DNA of 64,000 nucleotides from Brevundimonas sp. SGAir0440 (GTDB lineage: Bacteria > Pseudomonadota > Alphaproteobacteria > Caulobacterales > Caulobacteraceae): the NCBI RefSeq assembly GCF_005484585.1, contig NZ_CP039435.1, forward strand, positions 2,170,001 to 2,234,000. The letters run 5' to 3'. A program made the translations under genes and the position numbers. How positions within the stretch are numbered: the stretch's first letter is position 1; each line of letters opens with the position of its first letter. The notes under the pieces were generated by a model that worked only from the letters and a program-made list of their open reading frames with translations, did not search any database and was not told the origin of the DNA. Shown here in pieces: positions 8,292 through 15,966 of the stretch.

Positions 8292-8726
8292 TCACTTGAA
8301 AAGAACTCGGCCCGTAGCATCGTGAAAATCGCGGGCGCGGTCGTAGGTCTCATTTAGTCCCGCGAGCCAGTTGGGTTTGTTATCACAAGCCGCTCGGAGG
8401 GTGTTGTCACCCACCGTATCGGGAACGGAATAAACCGGCGCACCCCGTGCCGAACTCTGCCCGATCACATTGCCGAGGTTGTCATAAGTCGCGCTGGTGA
8501 GGACCGTCATCGAAGATTGACGACAATCGAACTCGGCCAAAAACAACTGAAACTTCGTCGTGCCGGAATTTATAACCCATGCGCGAGCAATATCGCCCGT
8601 GCGAGTGCGCCTACTGAAGTCGATCCCGGCTGCGAAATCGTCGCCAATGCTGACGAAACGCCAGTCTCCCGCAGACGCTGCCGACGAAATCATCGCCAGC
8701 GCAAAAGCCATAACCCACTTTTTCAT
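8292..8726 (-). CDS. Secreted Adhesin_E-like protein (prophage moron)
   Basis: 144 residues from the ATG at 8726, chosen because GGAGGG lies 4 bases upstream and a clean signal peptide starts there (MKKWVMAFALAMISSAASA, cleavage before GDW). The mature part begins WRFVSIGDD and contains FDCRQSSMTVLTSATYD with a later CDN, resembling the surface-adhesin protein E family: a WxxI start, an FDC segment, a Y-D-x-x-G-N turn and a second Cys. The two cysteines could form a disulfide. It is oriented against the tail genes, as expected of an independently expressed lysogenic-conversion gene, and would act in the envelope or outside the cell. The family assignment is from memory of the pattern and moderately secure. 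Confidence 0.65.
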   Translation of the reverse strand: MKKWVMAFALAMISSAASAGDWRFVSIGDDFAAGIDFSRRTRTGDIARAWVINSGTTKFQLFLAEFDCRQSSMTVLTSATYDNLGNVIGQSSARGAPVYSVPDTVGDNTLRAACDNKPNWLAGLNETYDRARDFHDATGRVLFK

Positions 8727-8779
8727 TAGTCCCTCCGAACGGCGTTTCAATGCCACCGGCTGGGGCGACCAATCAACCC

Positions 8780-9298
8780 ATGATCGAATTCCACGACCTC
8801 GCCGATGTCTCGGGCGAACAGATTCACGACTGGCTCGACGCCATCGCGAACAACCTTCGGCCCGCCGACTATGACGAGATCAAAGCGACCAATCCGCTCC
8901 TGACCATCGGCGATCCAGACCCTCTTCTGGTCCTCACCATGTCTGTCATGAACAGCTTGGACGCTTGGGTCATCACCGACGAAGGCGAGGCCATCGCCGT
9001 CTACGGCGTGGGTCCGTCCGACGAAGCCGGTTCAGGCATTGTGTGGATGCTCGGGACGCCCGGCATGGAGAGGCCCAGAGCCAAGATCGCCATCGGTCGC
9101 GAGACCTATGCCGTCATCAAACGCTGGCACGGGCGTTGGCCGCGTCTCTTCAACCACGTCGATGCTCGCAACAGCATGAGCATTTTCTGGCTCTTTCGGG
9201 CCGGGTTCGAGATCGAGGAAGTCGATCTGACCCATGGCCGCGAGAGCCGCCCATTCTACCTCATCAGCAGCATTCAGGAGGGACCAATCCATCTGTGA
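8780..9298 (+). CDS. T7 gp13-like protein (DUF2833 family)
   Basis: 172 residues from the ATG at 8780; an ATG at 8750 would add ten residues. It has the gp13/DUF2833 pattern, an N-acetyltransferase-like fold: DWLDAIANNLRPADYDEI, AWVITDEGEAIAVYGVGPSD, GIVWMLGTPGMERPRAKIAIG, then LFNHVDARNSMSIFWLFRAGFEIEE. In T7 gp13 is needed for particle maturation and is lost from the mature virion. Position ahead of gp14-, gp15- and gp16-like genes supports the call. No acetyltransferase activity can be claimed. Confidence 0.85.
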   Translation: MIEFHDLADVSGEQIHDWLDAIANNLRPADYDEIKATNPLLTIGDPDPLLVLTMSVMNSLDAWVITDEGEAIAVYGVGPSDEAGSGIVWMLGTPGMERPRAKIAIGRETYAVIKRWHGRWPRLFNHVDARNSMSIFWLFRAGFEIEEVDLTHGRESRPFYLISSIQEGPIHL

Positions 9299-9311
9299 TC
9301 CCGTGACTATC

Positions 9312-9773
9312 ATGACGACCATCGCCGTCGTTGGGGCCGCGACCGAGACCATCGGTCAAATGCAGTCCGCCAAGGCGCAGCAGAAGGCTATCGACGCCCA
9401 GCTTGCCACCACCCAGCAGGAAATCCGGGTCGCCCAGACAGCCGAACTGAACGAGCGTCAGCGCGTCGCTCGCAAGGAGCAGGCCCGCATCAAGGTCGCC
9501 GCCGGTGAAGCCGGTCTAAATATCGGTGGAAGCGTCGAAGCTCTCCTGAAGGACAGCCTCATGCAGAACCAACTTTCCGCCGAACGCACAAACCTCAACG
9601 CAGAGTCCCAGCAGCGCGCAGCCGCCGCAGAAGCCAACTCCATGTCCAGCCGCATCCAGTCGCCGACCATCCTCGGCGCGGGTCTCCGCATCGCTACGGC
9701 GGGCGCCCAAGGATACTACGGCGGCAAGAGCATCCAGCTTCAGCAGAGCGCAGCAGCCAAGGGGCCGAAATGA
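9312..9773 (+). CDS. Internal virion protein, T7 gp14-like
   Basis: 153 residues from the ATG at 9312. It begins with an alanine- and valine-rich segment (MTTIAVVGAATETIGQMQSAK), continues as a long glutamine-rich helix (QQKAIDAQLATTQQEIRVAQ) and contains the AGEAGLNIGGSVEALLKDS stretch typical of gp14-like ejection proteins. In T7 gp14 is ejected first and forms a pore in the outer membrane. The next gene starts 3 bases after its stop. Confidence 0.85.
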   Translation: MTTIAVVGAATETIGQMQSAKAQQKAIDAQLATTQQEIRVAQTAELNERQRVARKEQARIKVAAGEAGLNIGGSVEALLKDSLMQNQLSAERTNLNAESQQRAAAAEANSMSSRIQSPTILGAGLRIATAGAQGYYGGKSIQLQQSAAAKGPK

Positions 9774-9776
9774 TCC

Positions 9777-11972
9777 ATGGCCGACCTTTCCAGACAATCC
9801 CAGCGTCGCACGACGCAAGACCGCATCACCAACAACCGCGATGCGATCCTCCCCACCCGCCGCGAAGATCGGGTTGACCCGGTTCGCGTCAACGCCTCGA
9901 TGCGCGACGCACAGCGGGGCAACAATCTCGACGAACTTCGCCGGTTCTTCGGTCAGGCCCAAGACACGGCCGAAGCCTACTTCCGAAACGACATCGCCCA
10001 GACGGCGAAGCGAGCGGAAGGCGAATACGCACAGGGCATGACCGACGCCTTGGGCGGCGTCGAAATGGACCCGGCCAAGGCCGAGGCCACCGCCTATCAG
10101 CGCGCCTACTACAGCGTGACGGCCTCGAACCGACAGACAAAGTTCGAGACGGAGACGACCCAAGGTCTGGACGATCTGATCCAGAGCGGGGCGACCGTCG
10201 AAGAGATCGAAACCTACATGCAGGAGCGATCCTCGGCCTTCGTCGGCGAGGTCTCCGATCTGTTCGAAAGCCCCGAAGTCCGCCTCCAAGTCGGACAGCG
10301 GATGCAGCGTTGGTCGAATGACGTGAACGCTCGCGCCTCCGGCGTCCTGCAAGAGCGCACCGACCGCGAAATGCTGAATATGACCACGGGGGAAGTGCAA
10401 GCCGCACTCGGCCGGGGTGAAGGCATCGACCTACTCGGGACAGTCGGGCGGCTCAAAGAGGCTGGCCTTGATGGCGTCGCCGTGCAGGAGGAAATCGTCA
10501 ACGCGGTCGTGGCCTACGCCACCCAGACCGGCGATCTGACCGGCCTTTACTCGCTGCTCGACACGCGCCGCCCGGAGGATGTCGCGGCCGAGATCGAAGC
10601 GGCCCGCGCCGACGCGAACAATGCGGTGATCGAAGGCAGTCCGTTGCCGTCCGTCACGGCCGAACCCACACCCGCACCGGCTGCTCCCGCCGCCCCGGCA
10701 TCGACCTACATCATGCCTCTGGAAGGCCGTGTCACGTCGGGCTTGGGCGCCCGACGCGCACCCCTTCGCGGGGCTTCTACCGATCACGGCGGCATCGACA
10801 TCGCGGTTCCCATCGGGACGCCGGTCGTCGCACCGGCGGATGGCGTAGTTGAGTTCGCTGGCCCGCGCGGTCGTGGCGGCAACACCGTCCTGATCCGTCA
10901 CGCAGACGGACGTGTCACCGGCTACGCCCACCTCGACAGCATCAACGTCAAAGCGGGTGATCGCGTCTCGCAAGGGGCGACCTTCGCTGCATCCGGCAAC
11001 ACCGGAAACTCGACCGGCCCGCACCTTCACTTCTCGGCCCGCGACGCACAGGGGCGACGCATCGACCCCCGCTCCATCGTCGGACAGCCCGCACAGAACG
11101 CGACGCCTGATCCCTCGGCCCCGGCCGTGGAAATGGCGGATGCAGAGACCCCGGCTCAACGCCGCGCTCGCGCACCCGGCGCGTCGGTCCTGACCTCGGC
11201 CCAGCAAATCCGCGTCCTAAATGCGATTGAGGGCGTCGAGGCCGACACCGAACGTCGCACCGAAAAGGCGCGTGTCGAGGCCAAGGACGATCTGACCATC
11301 GACCTCTACAACCGCTCGCTTCGCGGCGAGAACGTGGACGAGGCGATCCAGACCGCAGCGGCCAACGGCGTTCTTGAACCCGGCGAAGCCATGACCATGC
11401 GCGGCGCCTTCCGCAGCCTTCGCAACGATGTCGCGGACGGTGAGGCCGACGAGGATTTGACCCTTCGCTACGCCAGCCGCTTCGCGGTTGCCGAACCCAA
11501 CTACGCCAGCATCGGCGCCCAAGCTGACCGCGACTACAACGCGGGACGTTTTGGCACCGGCCGTAATGCGACCCGCGCCTATCTGGCGGTCAAGGAACGT
11601 GTGGCGGCTGGCTCGCGTCAGTCCGCCAGCATTCCGCCGGAGGAACGTCGCACCGCGACGGTCGCCCGATCCTATGTCGGTTCGGCCCTCGGCGAACTGG
11701 TTGGCGAAGCCCCACCACCTGATCGCCGCCGTCTCGGCGCGGACGCCCTGATCGAATGGGAACGCCGTGTCGCCGGAGGCAAAGCCCCGATGGCGGCGGC
11801 CGACGAGATCATTGCCGAATACACACCCCGATTCACACGACGCTCGACGGCTACGGCCGATGGCAACACCCGCGCCCCCGGCGCGACCCGCGCTCCCGGC
11901 TCCACCCAGACCGCCCGCGCGGGCGGAGTCACGCGCGTCGATAGGAATGGAAACATCATCCAAGGAGACTAA
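9777..11972 (+). CDS. Internal virion protein, gp15-like, with M23 (LytM) peptidase domain
   Basis: 731 residues. The N-terminal 290 residues are helical, like T7 gp15 core proteins (NNLDELRRFFGQAQDTAEAY near 49-68). A Pro/Ala linker (292-309) leads to a complete peptidase M23 domain at about 311-432, with zinc ligands His337 and Asp341 (HGGID), catalytic His385 (YAHLD) and the HLH motif at 417-419. The C-terminal 300 residues are again helical. M23 enzymes cut peptide cross-links in peptidoglycan, so this is probably the enzyme that opens the wall for genome ejection. T7 gp15 lacks such a domain. The gene is coupled by a TAATG overlap to the next. Confidence 0.88.
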   Translation: MADLSRQSQRRTTQDRITNNRDAILPTRREDRVDPVRVNASMRDAQRGNNLDELRRFFGQAQDTAEAYFRNDIAQTAKRAEGEYAQGMTDALGGVEMDPAKAEATAYQRAYYSVTASNRQTKFETETTQGLDDLIQSGATVEEIETYMQERSSAFVGEVSDLFESPEVRLQVGQRMQRWSNDVNARASGVLQERTDREMLNMTTGEVQAALGRGEGIDLLGTVGRLKEAGLDGVAVQEEIVNAVVAYATQTGDLTGLYSLLDTRRPEDVAAEIEAARADANNAVIEGSPLPSVTAEPTPAPAAPAAPASTYIMPLEGRVTSGLGARRAPLRGASTDHGGIDIAVPIGTPVVAPADGVVEFAGPRGRGGNTVLIRHADGRVTGYAHLDSINVKAGDRVSQGATFAASGNTGNSTGPHLHFSARDAQGRRIDPRSIVGQPAQNATPDPSAPAVEMADAETPAQRRARAPGASVLTSAQQIRVLNAIEGVEADTERRTEKARVEAKDDLTIDLYNRSLRGENVDEAIQTAAANGVLEPGEAMTMRGAFRSLRNDVADGEADEDLTLRYASRFAVAEPNYASIGAQADRDYNAGRFGTGRNATRAYLAVKERVAAGSRQSASIPPEERRTATVARSYVGSALGELVGEAPPPDRRRLGADALIEWERRVAGGKAPMAAADEIIAEYTPRFTRRSTATADGNTRAPGATRAPGSTQTARAGGVTRVDRNGNIIQGD

Positions 11973-14900
11973 TGGCATCCACCCGTTTCACCGGCCCTGA
12001 CGGGCACGTTTTCGAATTCGAGGACGGCACCCCCGAACACGTCCGTCGCGCCTTCATTCAACGCCACTACGGCACGTCCGCAGAACAGACCAACAGCCGC
12101 CGCTCGGCGGCTGTTTCCCTCTCGGCGCCCAAGGATAAGCGCAGTCTCGGCGAACGCCTCGGCGACGTGTTCTCCAACACCGTAAACACCGGCTTCATCG
12201 CCGAAGGCTGGCGAGCGGGTCTGGATGACACCGCCGACTACATCGAGGCCGCCCAGCGCGGCGATCACAAAGCGGCGTTGAAGGTCAACGACCGCTTCAC
12301 GCTCAACCCGATCCGCCTCGTGTCTCGCCTTTACAACTCGGGCGGCGTCTTGACCGACATGACCCAAAACACTCAGGACACTCGCGAGGCCGCTGACGAT
12401 TGGGTCAGCCGCGAGCGCGCCCGGCGTCAGGAGTTCGCTCAATCCTCTCGCGACGATCCGTTTTGGAAAGCTGAAGGCGGCATTGTCGGCAAGACGCTCC
12501 ACGGCGGCGCCGCTCTGCTCGGCACACTCGGCGGTGCGGCTCTTGATCCCACCTCCTACGTCACCGGCGGCTCGTCCATCGGAGCCAAGATCGCGGTTCA
12601 GGCCACTCTCGCGGGCGCCGTGGACCTGATCGCCCAGACAGACGCCACGGGCCTGACGCAGGATCGCTACGACGTTCTGCAAACCGTCCTGTCGGCTGGT
12701 GCTGGCGCGGTCTTCACAGGCACCTTTGAAGGCATCGGAGTCTTGGCGAAGGGGCGTGGAAACGTCCGCGCTCGCATTGACGCCGACCTTCGCTCCGAAT
12801 CTGTGAACCTATCGCAGACCTTCCGCGACGAACTGGACACGGCCGATGCGATCTCGCTTCCGGCTCTGACCCGCGATGACTGGACCTTCCGGCCGACCCA
12901 GCAGGGTCCGGTCTCGGCCCTGCCGATGCGCGTCGAGGCGCCCCGTGCCGAACGCATGGACGGGCCTCGTATGGACGGCGCCGACGCTGGCCCGGACATC
13001 AACCCGGAATGGACGAAGGGCATGTCGCCCGAACGGCTCAAGGCCGTGACCGAACACCTCGACCGCCTCAAGGCTTTCATCAAGCCGGATCAGGTCGAAC
13101 GGTTCGTGCGCTGGGCTGGCAGGGAAGACGTGAACATCACGGACGACCCGTCGCCACATTGGAACCAAGAGATTTTCGACTTCGACAAGCTGGCGAATGA
13201 GCCGGAGAAGTTCGAAGAAATCGTCGGCGTCATGGCCCAGATTTTCAAGCCGCTCTATGACGCGGCCGGGGACGCAAAGCAGACTTGGAAGTCCGTTCGC
13301 GACCGTCAGGCCGCGTTCGGCGTGACCGTTTCTGACGTGGTGAAAGCACACAGCGACATCACCGGCGACAACGGCATCGCGGCCAAGATGCACGCTTTGG
13401 AGACAATTTCGATCCAGCACACCGACCACCTTGTGACCAAGATGGTCGCGCTGGAGAAATCGCTGAACGGCGGGGACATCAACTCCGGTCTGATCGGCGA
13501 CGTGGCGGCTCAACTGCAAGCGACCGTGATGTTCGACGCCATGGCGGCGGGCGCCAAGTCGGAGATCGGCCGCGCCCTCAACATCATGAAGATGGCGAAG
13601 CAGCGGACCCGCATCCTCAACGACATTCAAGGTCAGATGGACCTTATGGCTGACGCGCTCGGCACGGGCGATCTGGACCCGAAATCACTGGCCGAAGCCC
13701 TTAAGAAACTGCGCGAAGCCTACGGCTCGGGCGGCGAACGCGCCCTCAAAGACGAACTCCGCAAGGGCCGTCACATGGGGTTCGGCGACTACCTGTCTTA
13801 CTACATCGTGGCTGGCTATCTGACGACGCCCGCGACCGCTGTCCGCAACGCAGTCGGCTCCGTCCTTCACGCGAGCATGACAGTCGGCGAACGCTACATC
13901 GCGGCGGGCATCACCAGCCCGCTCCGTCGTGGCCTCGGGGGGAAACGCACCTCGGCCGAAGGCGTGACCTTCCGCGAAGCCAACGCCTACCTCTTCGGCA
14001 TCCACCAGTCTTTCGTCGATGCGACGAAGGCCGGGTTCAAAGCTTTCGTCCACGCCGCCCCCCAGACGGACATCGAAACGAGCGTCGGTCGCTATGCCAT
14101 GGCCCAGCCGTTCGAGTTCAACGCCGAGCGGGCGGCAAAATGGAAGAAGGGCGGCCTCATGGTCATCCCCGACATGGCGATGACCGGGCTGTTCGGAACC
14201 CTTCGCACCCTTGGCATTCGACCGTCCCTCGGGATGGACGAGTTCACCAAGGTCATGACGCGCCGGATGCAGATCAACGCACTGGCCGCTCGCGAAGCGT
14301 CCTATCGTTCGGCCCGACTGCGCGGCAAGGAAGCGGATCGCGTCTATGCCAAGACCCTCGACGCCGTGACGCAGCGGCCGACCGCAGAAGCTTTCGTGCG
14401 GGCGAAGAACGAGTTCGAGGCGGTCGGCGCAGAATATGACCCGGCCAAATCCTACGCTGGCGACACTCGCCTTGAGGAAGCCGCCGACATTCTGGCGTCT
14501 GTCGATCTGCACGAAATGGCGAACGACTATGCGCGGCTGATGGCCTTCCAAAAGACCGGCCCGGCCGTCGAGGCTTTCGAGAAAGCGATGAAATACATCC
14601 CAATCGTGAAGGCACTCTACGTCCCGTTCCTCCGCACTCCGCTCAATCTGGTCCGCGCCGGTATGGTGGACCGCAACCCGGCTCTGGCATGGATCACGAA
14701 AGAGAACCGGGCGGCGTTCAAGACCTACTTCGCTGCCCTTGATGGACAGGAGAAAGCCCTGTCACGCGGAGGCGCAGAAGCCGACATCGTGATGGCTCGT
14801 ATGGTCAGCGGCATGGCCCTCATGGGGTCGGCCGCCATGCTGTTCGCCAACGGCGATCTCGTCGGCAAGCGCAGCCCGGCCGAAGAACAGGACGGCATCA

Positions 14901-15886
14901 AATCCTATTCGATCCGCCTCGGGGGCCGCTGGTATCAATACAGCACCCTGTCGCCGGTCGCGGAAATGATCGGCATTACGGCCGACCTCTATCAGACCAT
15001 GCGTGACCGCGATCTCGCCGACGACCAATCGACCGCTCTGGCGGGCGGGGTCATGGGCGCGATCATGAACAACATCGTCAACAAGGCCGCACTGCAAGGC
15101 GTCGGGGATTTCTTCGACCTGCTGGACCCGTCGTTCTCCAACACGGAATCCTCTCGCGGAGAGGCGATCACAAAGGCCGCGTTCAAGAAGCTGGGCGACT
15201 CCCTTGTCCCGGCCATCGTCCGCAACACGGCACAAGCTCAAGACCCGGTAATGCGCGAGGCGTCGGAATTCCTCGACTACTTCGCGCGCAACATTCTGAT
15301 GTTGTCGGACAGTCTGCCCGAACGTCGGGACTGGCTCGGCCTTCCCATCGTCCGCAAGGACAAGGACGGCGGCTTCATCGAAGCTCTGGTCCAACCGCTC
15401 CGCGTGTCGGAACGGGAGGACGACATGGTGCGTCTGGAAATCTCGGCTCTCGCCCAAAACGATCCCGACCTGCTGATGGCGACCCGCCCCGCCGCTCGCT
15501 TCAACGGCCAGAAGATCACGCCGAAAGAACATGCCCGCGTTCTGGCGATCCAAGGTCAGGAGTGGCGCGATCCGTCCACCGGCCTGAACATGCATGAAGC
15601 CTTGGCTGAACTCGTGAACAGCGAGGACTACGCCAGCTACAGCGACCCGCGTCGCGCCCAATCCATCAAGGACACCGTGTCCCGCTACCGCCGACTGGCG
15701 ACGGCGGCGATCAAGCGCGGCGACTATCCCGACATGGACCAAATGCTCGACCGCACCGGCGCCGCACAGGCGCAGGACATGGGCGAGAAGAAGGGTTGGG
15801 AGCCATACCGGATTGAGAACAAGGCCCGGTCCTACGGCGTCTCGGAGGATGCTCTCGCGAACATCATGAGCTTCGGCGCCGACTAA
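11972..15886 (+). CDS. Large internal virion protein, T7 gp16-like
   Basis: 1304 residues, similar to T7 gp16 (about 1318), the core protein that forms the trans-envelope ejection channel. It begins with a short RFTGPDGHVFEFEDGTPEHV module seen at the start of several phage virion proteins, then long amphipathic helices, hydrophobic segments such as YLSYYIVAGYLTTPATAV (about 605-620) and GMALMGSAAMLFANG (about 950-964). I see no transglycosylase catalytic motif at the N-terminus, unlike T7 gp16; the muralytic domain appears to reside in the preceding protein. Assignment rests on size, position and composition. Confidence 0.82.
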   Translation: MASTRFTGPDGHVFEFEDGTPEHVRRAFIQRHYGTSAEQTNSRRSAAVSLSAPKDKRSLGERLGDVFSNTVNTGFIAEGWRAGLDDTADYIEAAQRGDHKAALKVNDRFTLNPIRLVSRLYNSGGVLTDMTQNTQDTREAADDWVSRERARRQEFAQSSRDDPFWKAEGGIVGKTLHGGAALLGTLGGAALDPTSYVTGGSSIGAKIAVQATLAGAVDLIAQTDATGLTQDRYDVLQTVLSAGAGAVFTGTFEGIGVLAKGRGNVRARIDADLRSESVNLSQTFRDELDTADAISLPALTRDDWTFRPTQQGPVSALPMRVEAPRAERMDGPRMDGADAGPDINPEWTKGMSPERLKAVTEHLDRLKAFIKPDQVERFVRWAGREDVNITDDPSPHWNQEIFDFDKLANEPEKFEEIVGVMAQIFKPLYDAAGDAKQTWKSVRDRQAAFGVTVSDVVKAHSDITGDNGIAAKMHALETISIQHTDHLVTKMVALEKSLNGGDINSGLIGDVAAQLQATVMFDAMAAGAKSEIGRALNIMKMAKQRTRILNDIQGQMDLMADALGTGDLDPKSLAEALKKLREAYGSGGERALKDELRKGRHMGFGDYLSYYIVAGYLTTPATAVRNAVGSVLHASMTVGERYIAAGITSPLRRGLGGKRTSAEGVTFREANAYLFGIHQSFVDATKAGFKAFVHAAPQTDIETSVGRYAMAQPFEFNAERAAKWKKGGLMVIPDMAMTGLFGTLRTLGIRPSLGMDEFTKVMTRRMQINALAAREASYRSARLRGKEADRVYAKTLDAVTQRPTAEAFVRAKNEFEAVGAEYDPAKSYAGDTRLEEAADILASVDLHEMANDYARLMAFQKTGPAVEAFEKAMKYIPIVKALYVPFLRTPLNLVRAGMVDRNPALAWITKENRAAFKTYFAALDGQEKALSRGGAEADIVMARMVSGMALMGSAAMLFANGDLVGKRSPAEEQDGIKSYSIRLGGRWYQYSTLSPVAEMIGITADLYQTMRDRDLADDQSTALAGGVMGAIMNNIVNKAALQGVGDFFDLLDPSFSNTESSRGEAITKAAFKKLGDSLVPAIVRNTAQAQDPVMREASEFLDYFARNILMLSDSLPERRDWLGLPIVRKDKDGGFIEALVQPLRVSEREDDMVRLEISALAQNDPDLLMATRPAARFNGQKITPKEHARVLAIQGQEWRDPSTGLNMHEALAELVNSEDYASYSDPRRAQSIKDTVSRYRRLATAAIKRGDYPDMDQMLDRTGAAQAQDMGEKKGWEPYRIENKARSYGVSEDALANIMSFGAD

Positions 15887-15888
15887 AA
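15881..15888 (+). promoter_or_regulatory. Candidate phage RNA polymerase promoter ahead of the tail fibre gene
   Basis: GACTAAAA preceded by CGCC, overlapping the gp16-like stop codon. It resembles motifs at 32,141, 33,949, 26,825 (minus) and, less closely, 18,557. The ACTAAA core matches the T3 promoter core. T7 has a promoter at this exact junction. Hypothesis only. Confidence 0.3.
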
Positions 15889-15913
15889 CACCCCAGACAA
15901 TCCACCCGGATCA

Positions 15914-15942
15914 GCCCGGTCGCTTTCAGCGGCCGGGCCTTT
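15914..15942 (+). terminator. Strong hairpin before the tail fibre gene
   Basis: An 11-base-pair stem, GCCCGGTCGCT with AGCGGCCGGGC (one G-T pair), TTC loop, followed by CTTT only. It could be a weak terminator or an mRNA-processing hairpin at the junction of core and fibre genes. Confidence 0.6.
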
Positions 15943-15966
15943 CGGCGTGGCTCAACGAAAGGATCA

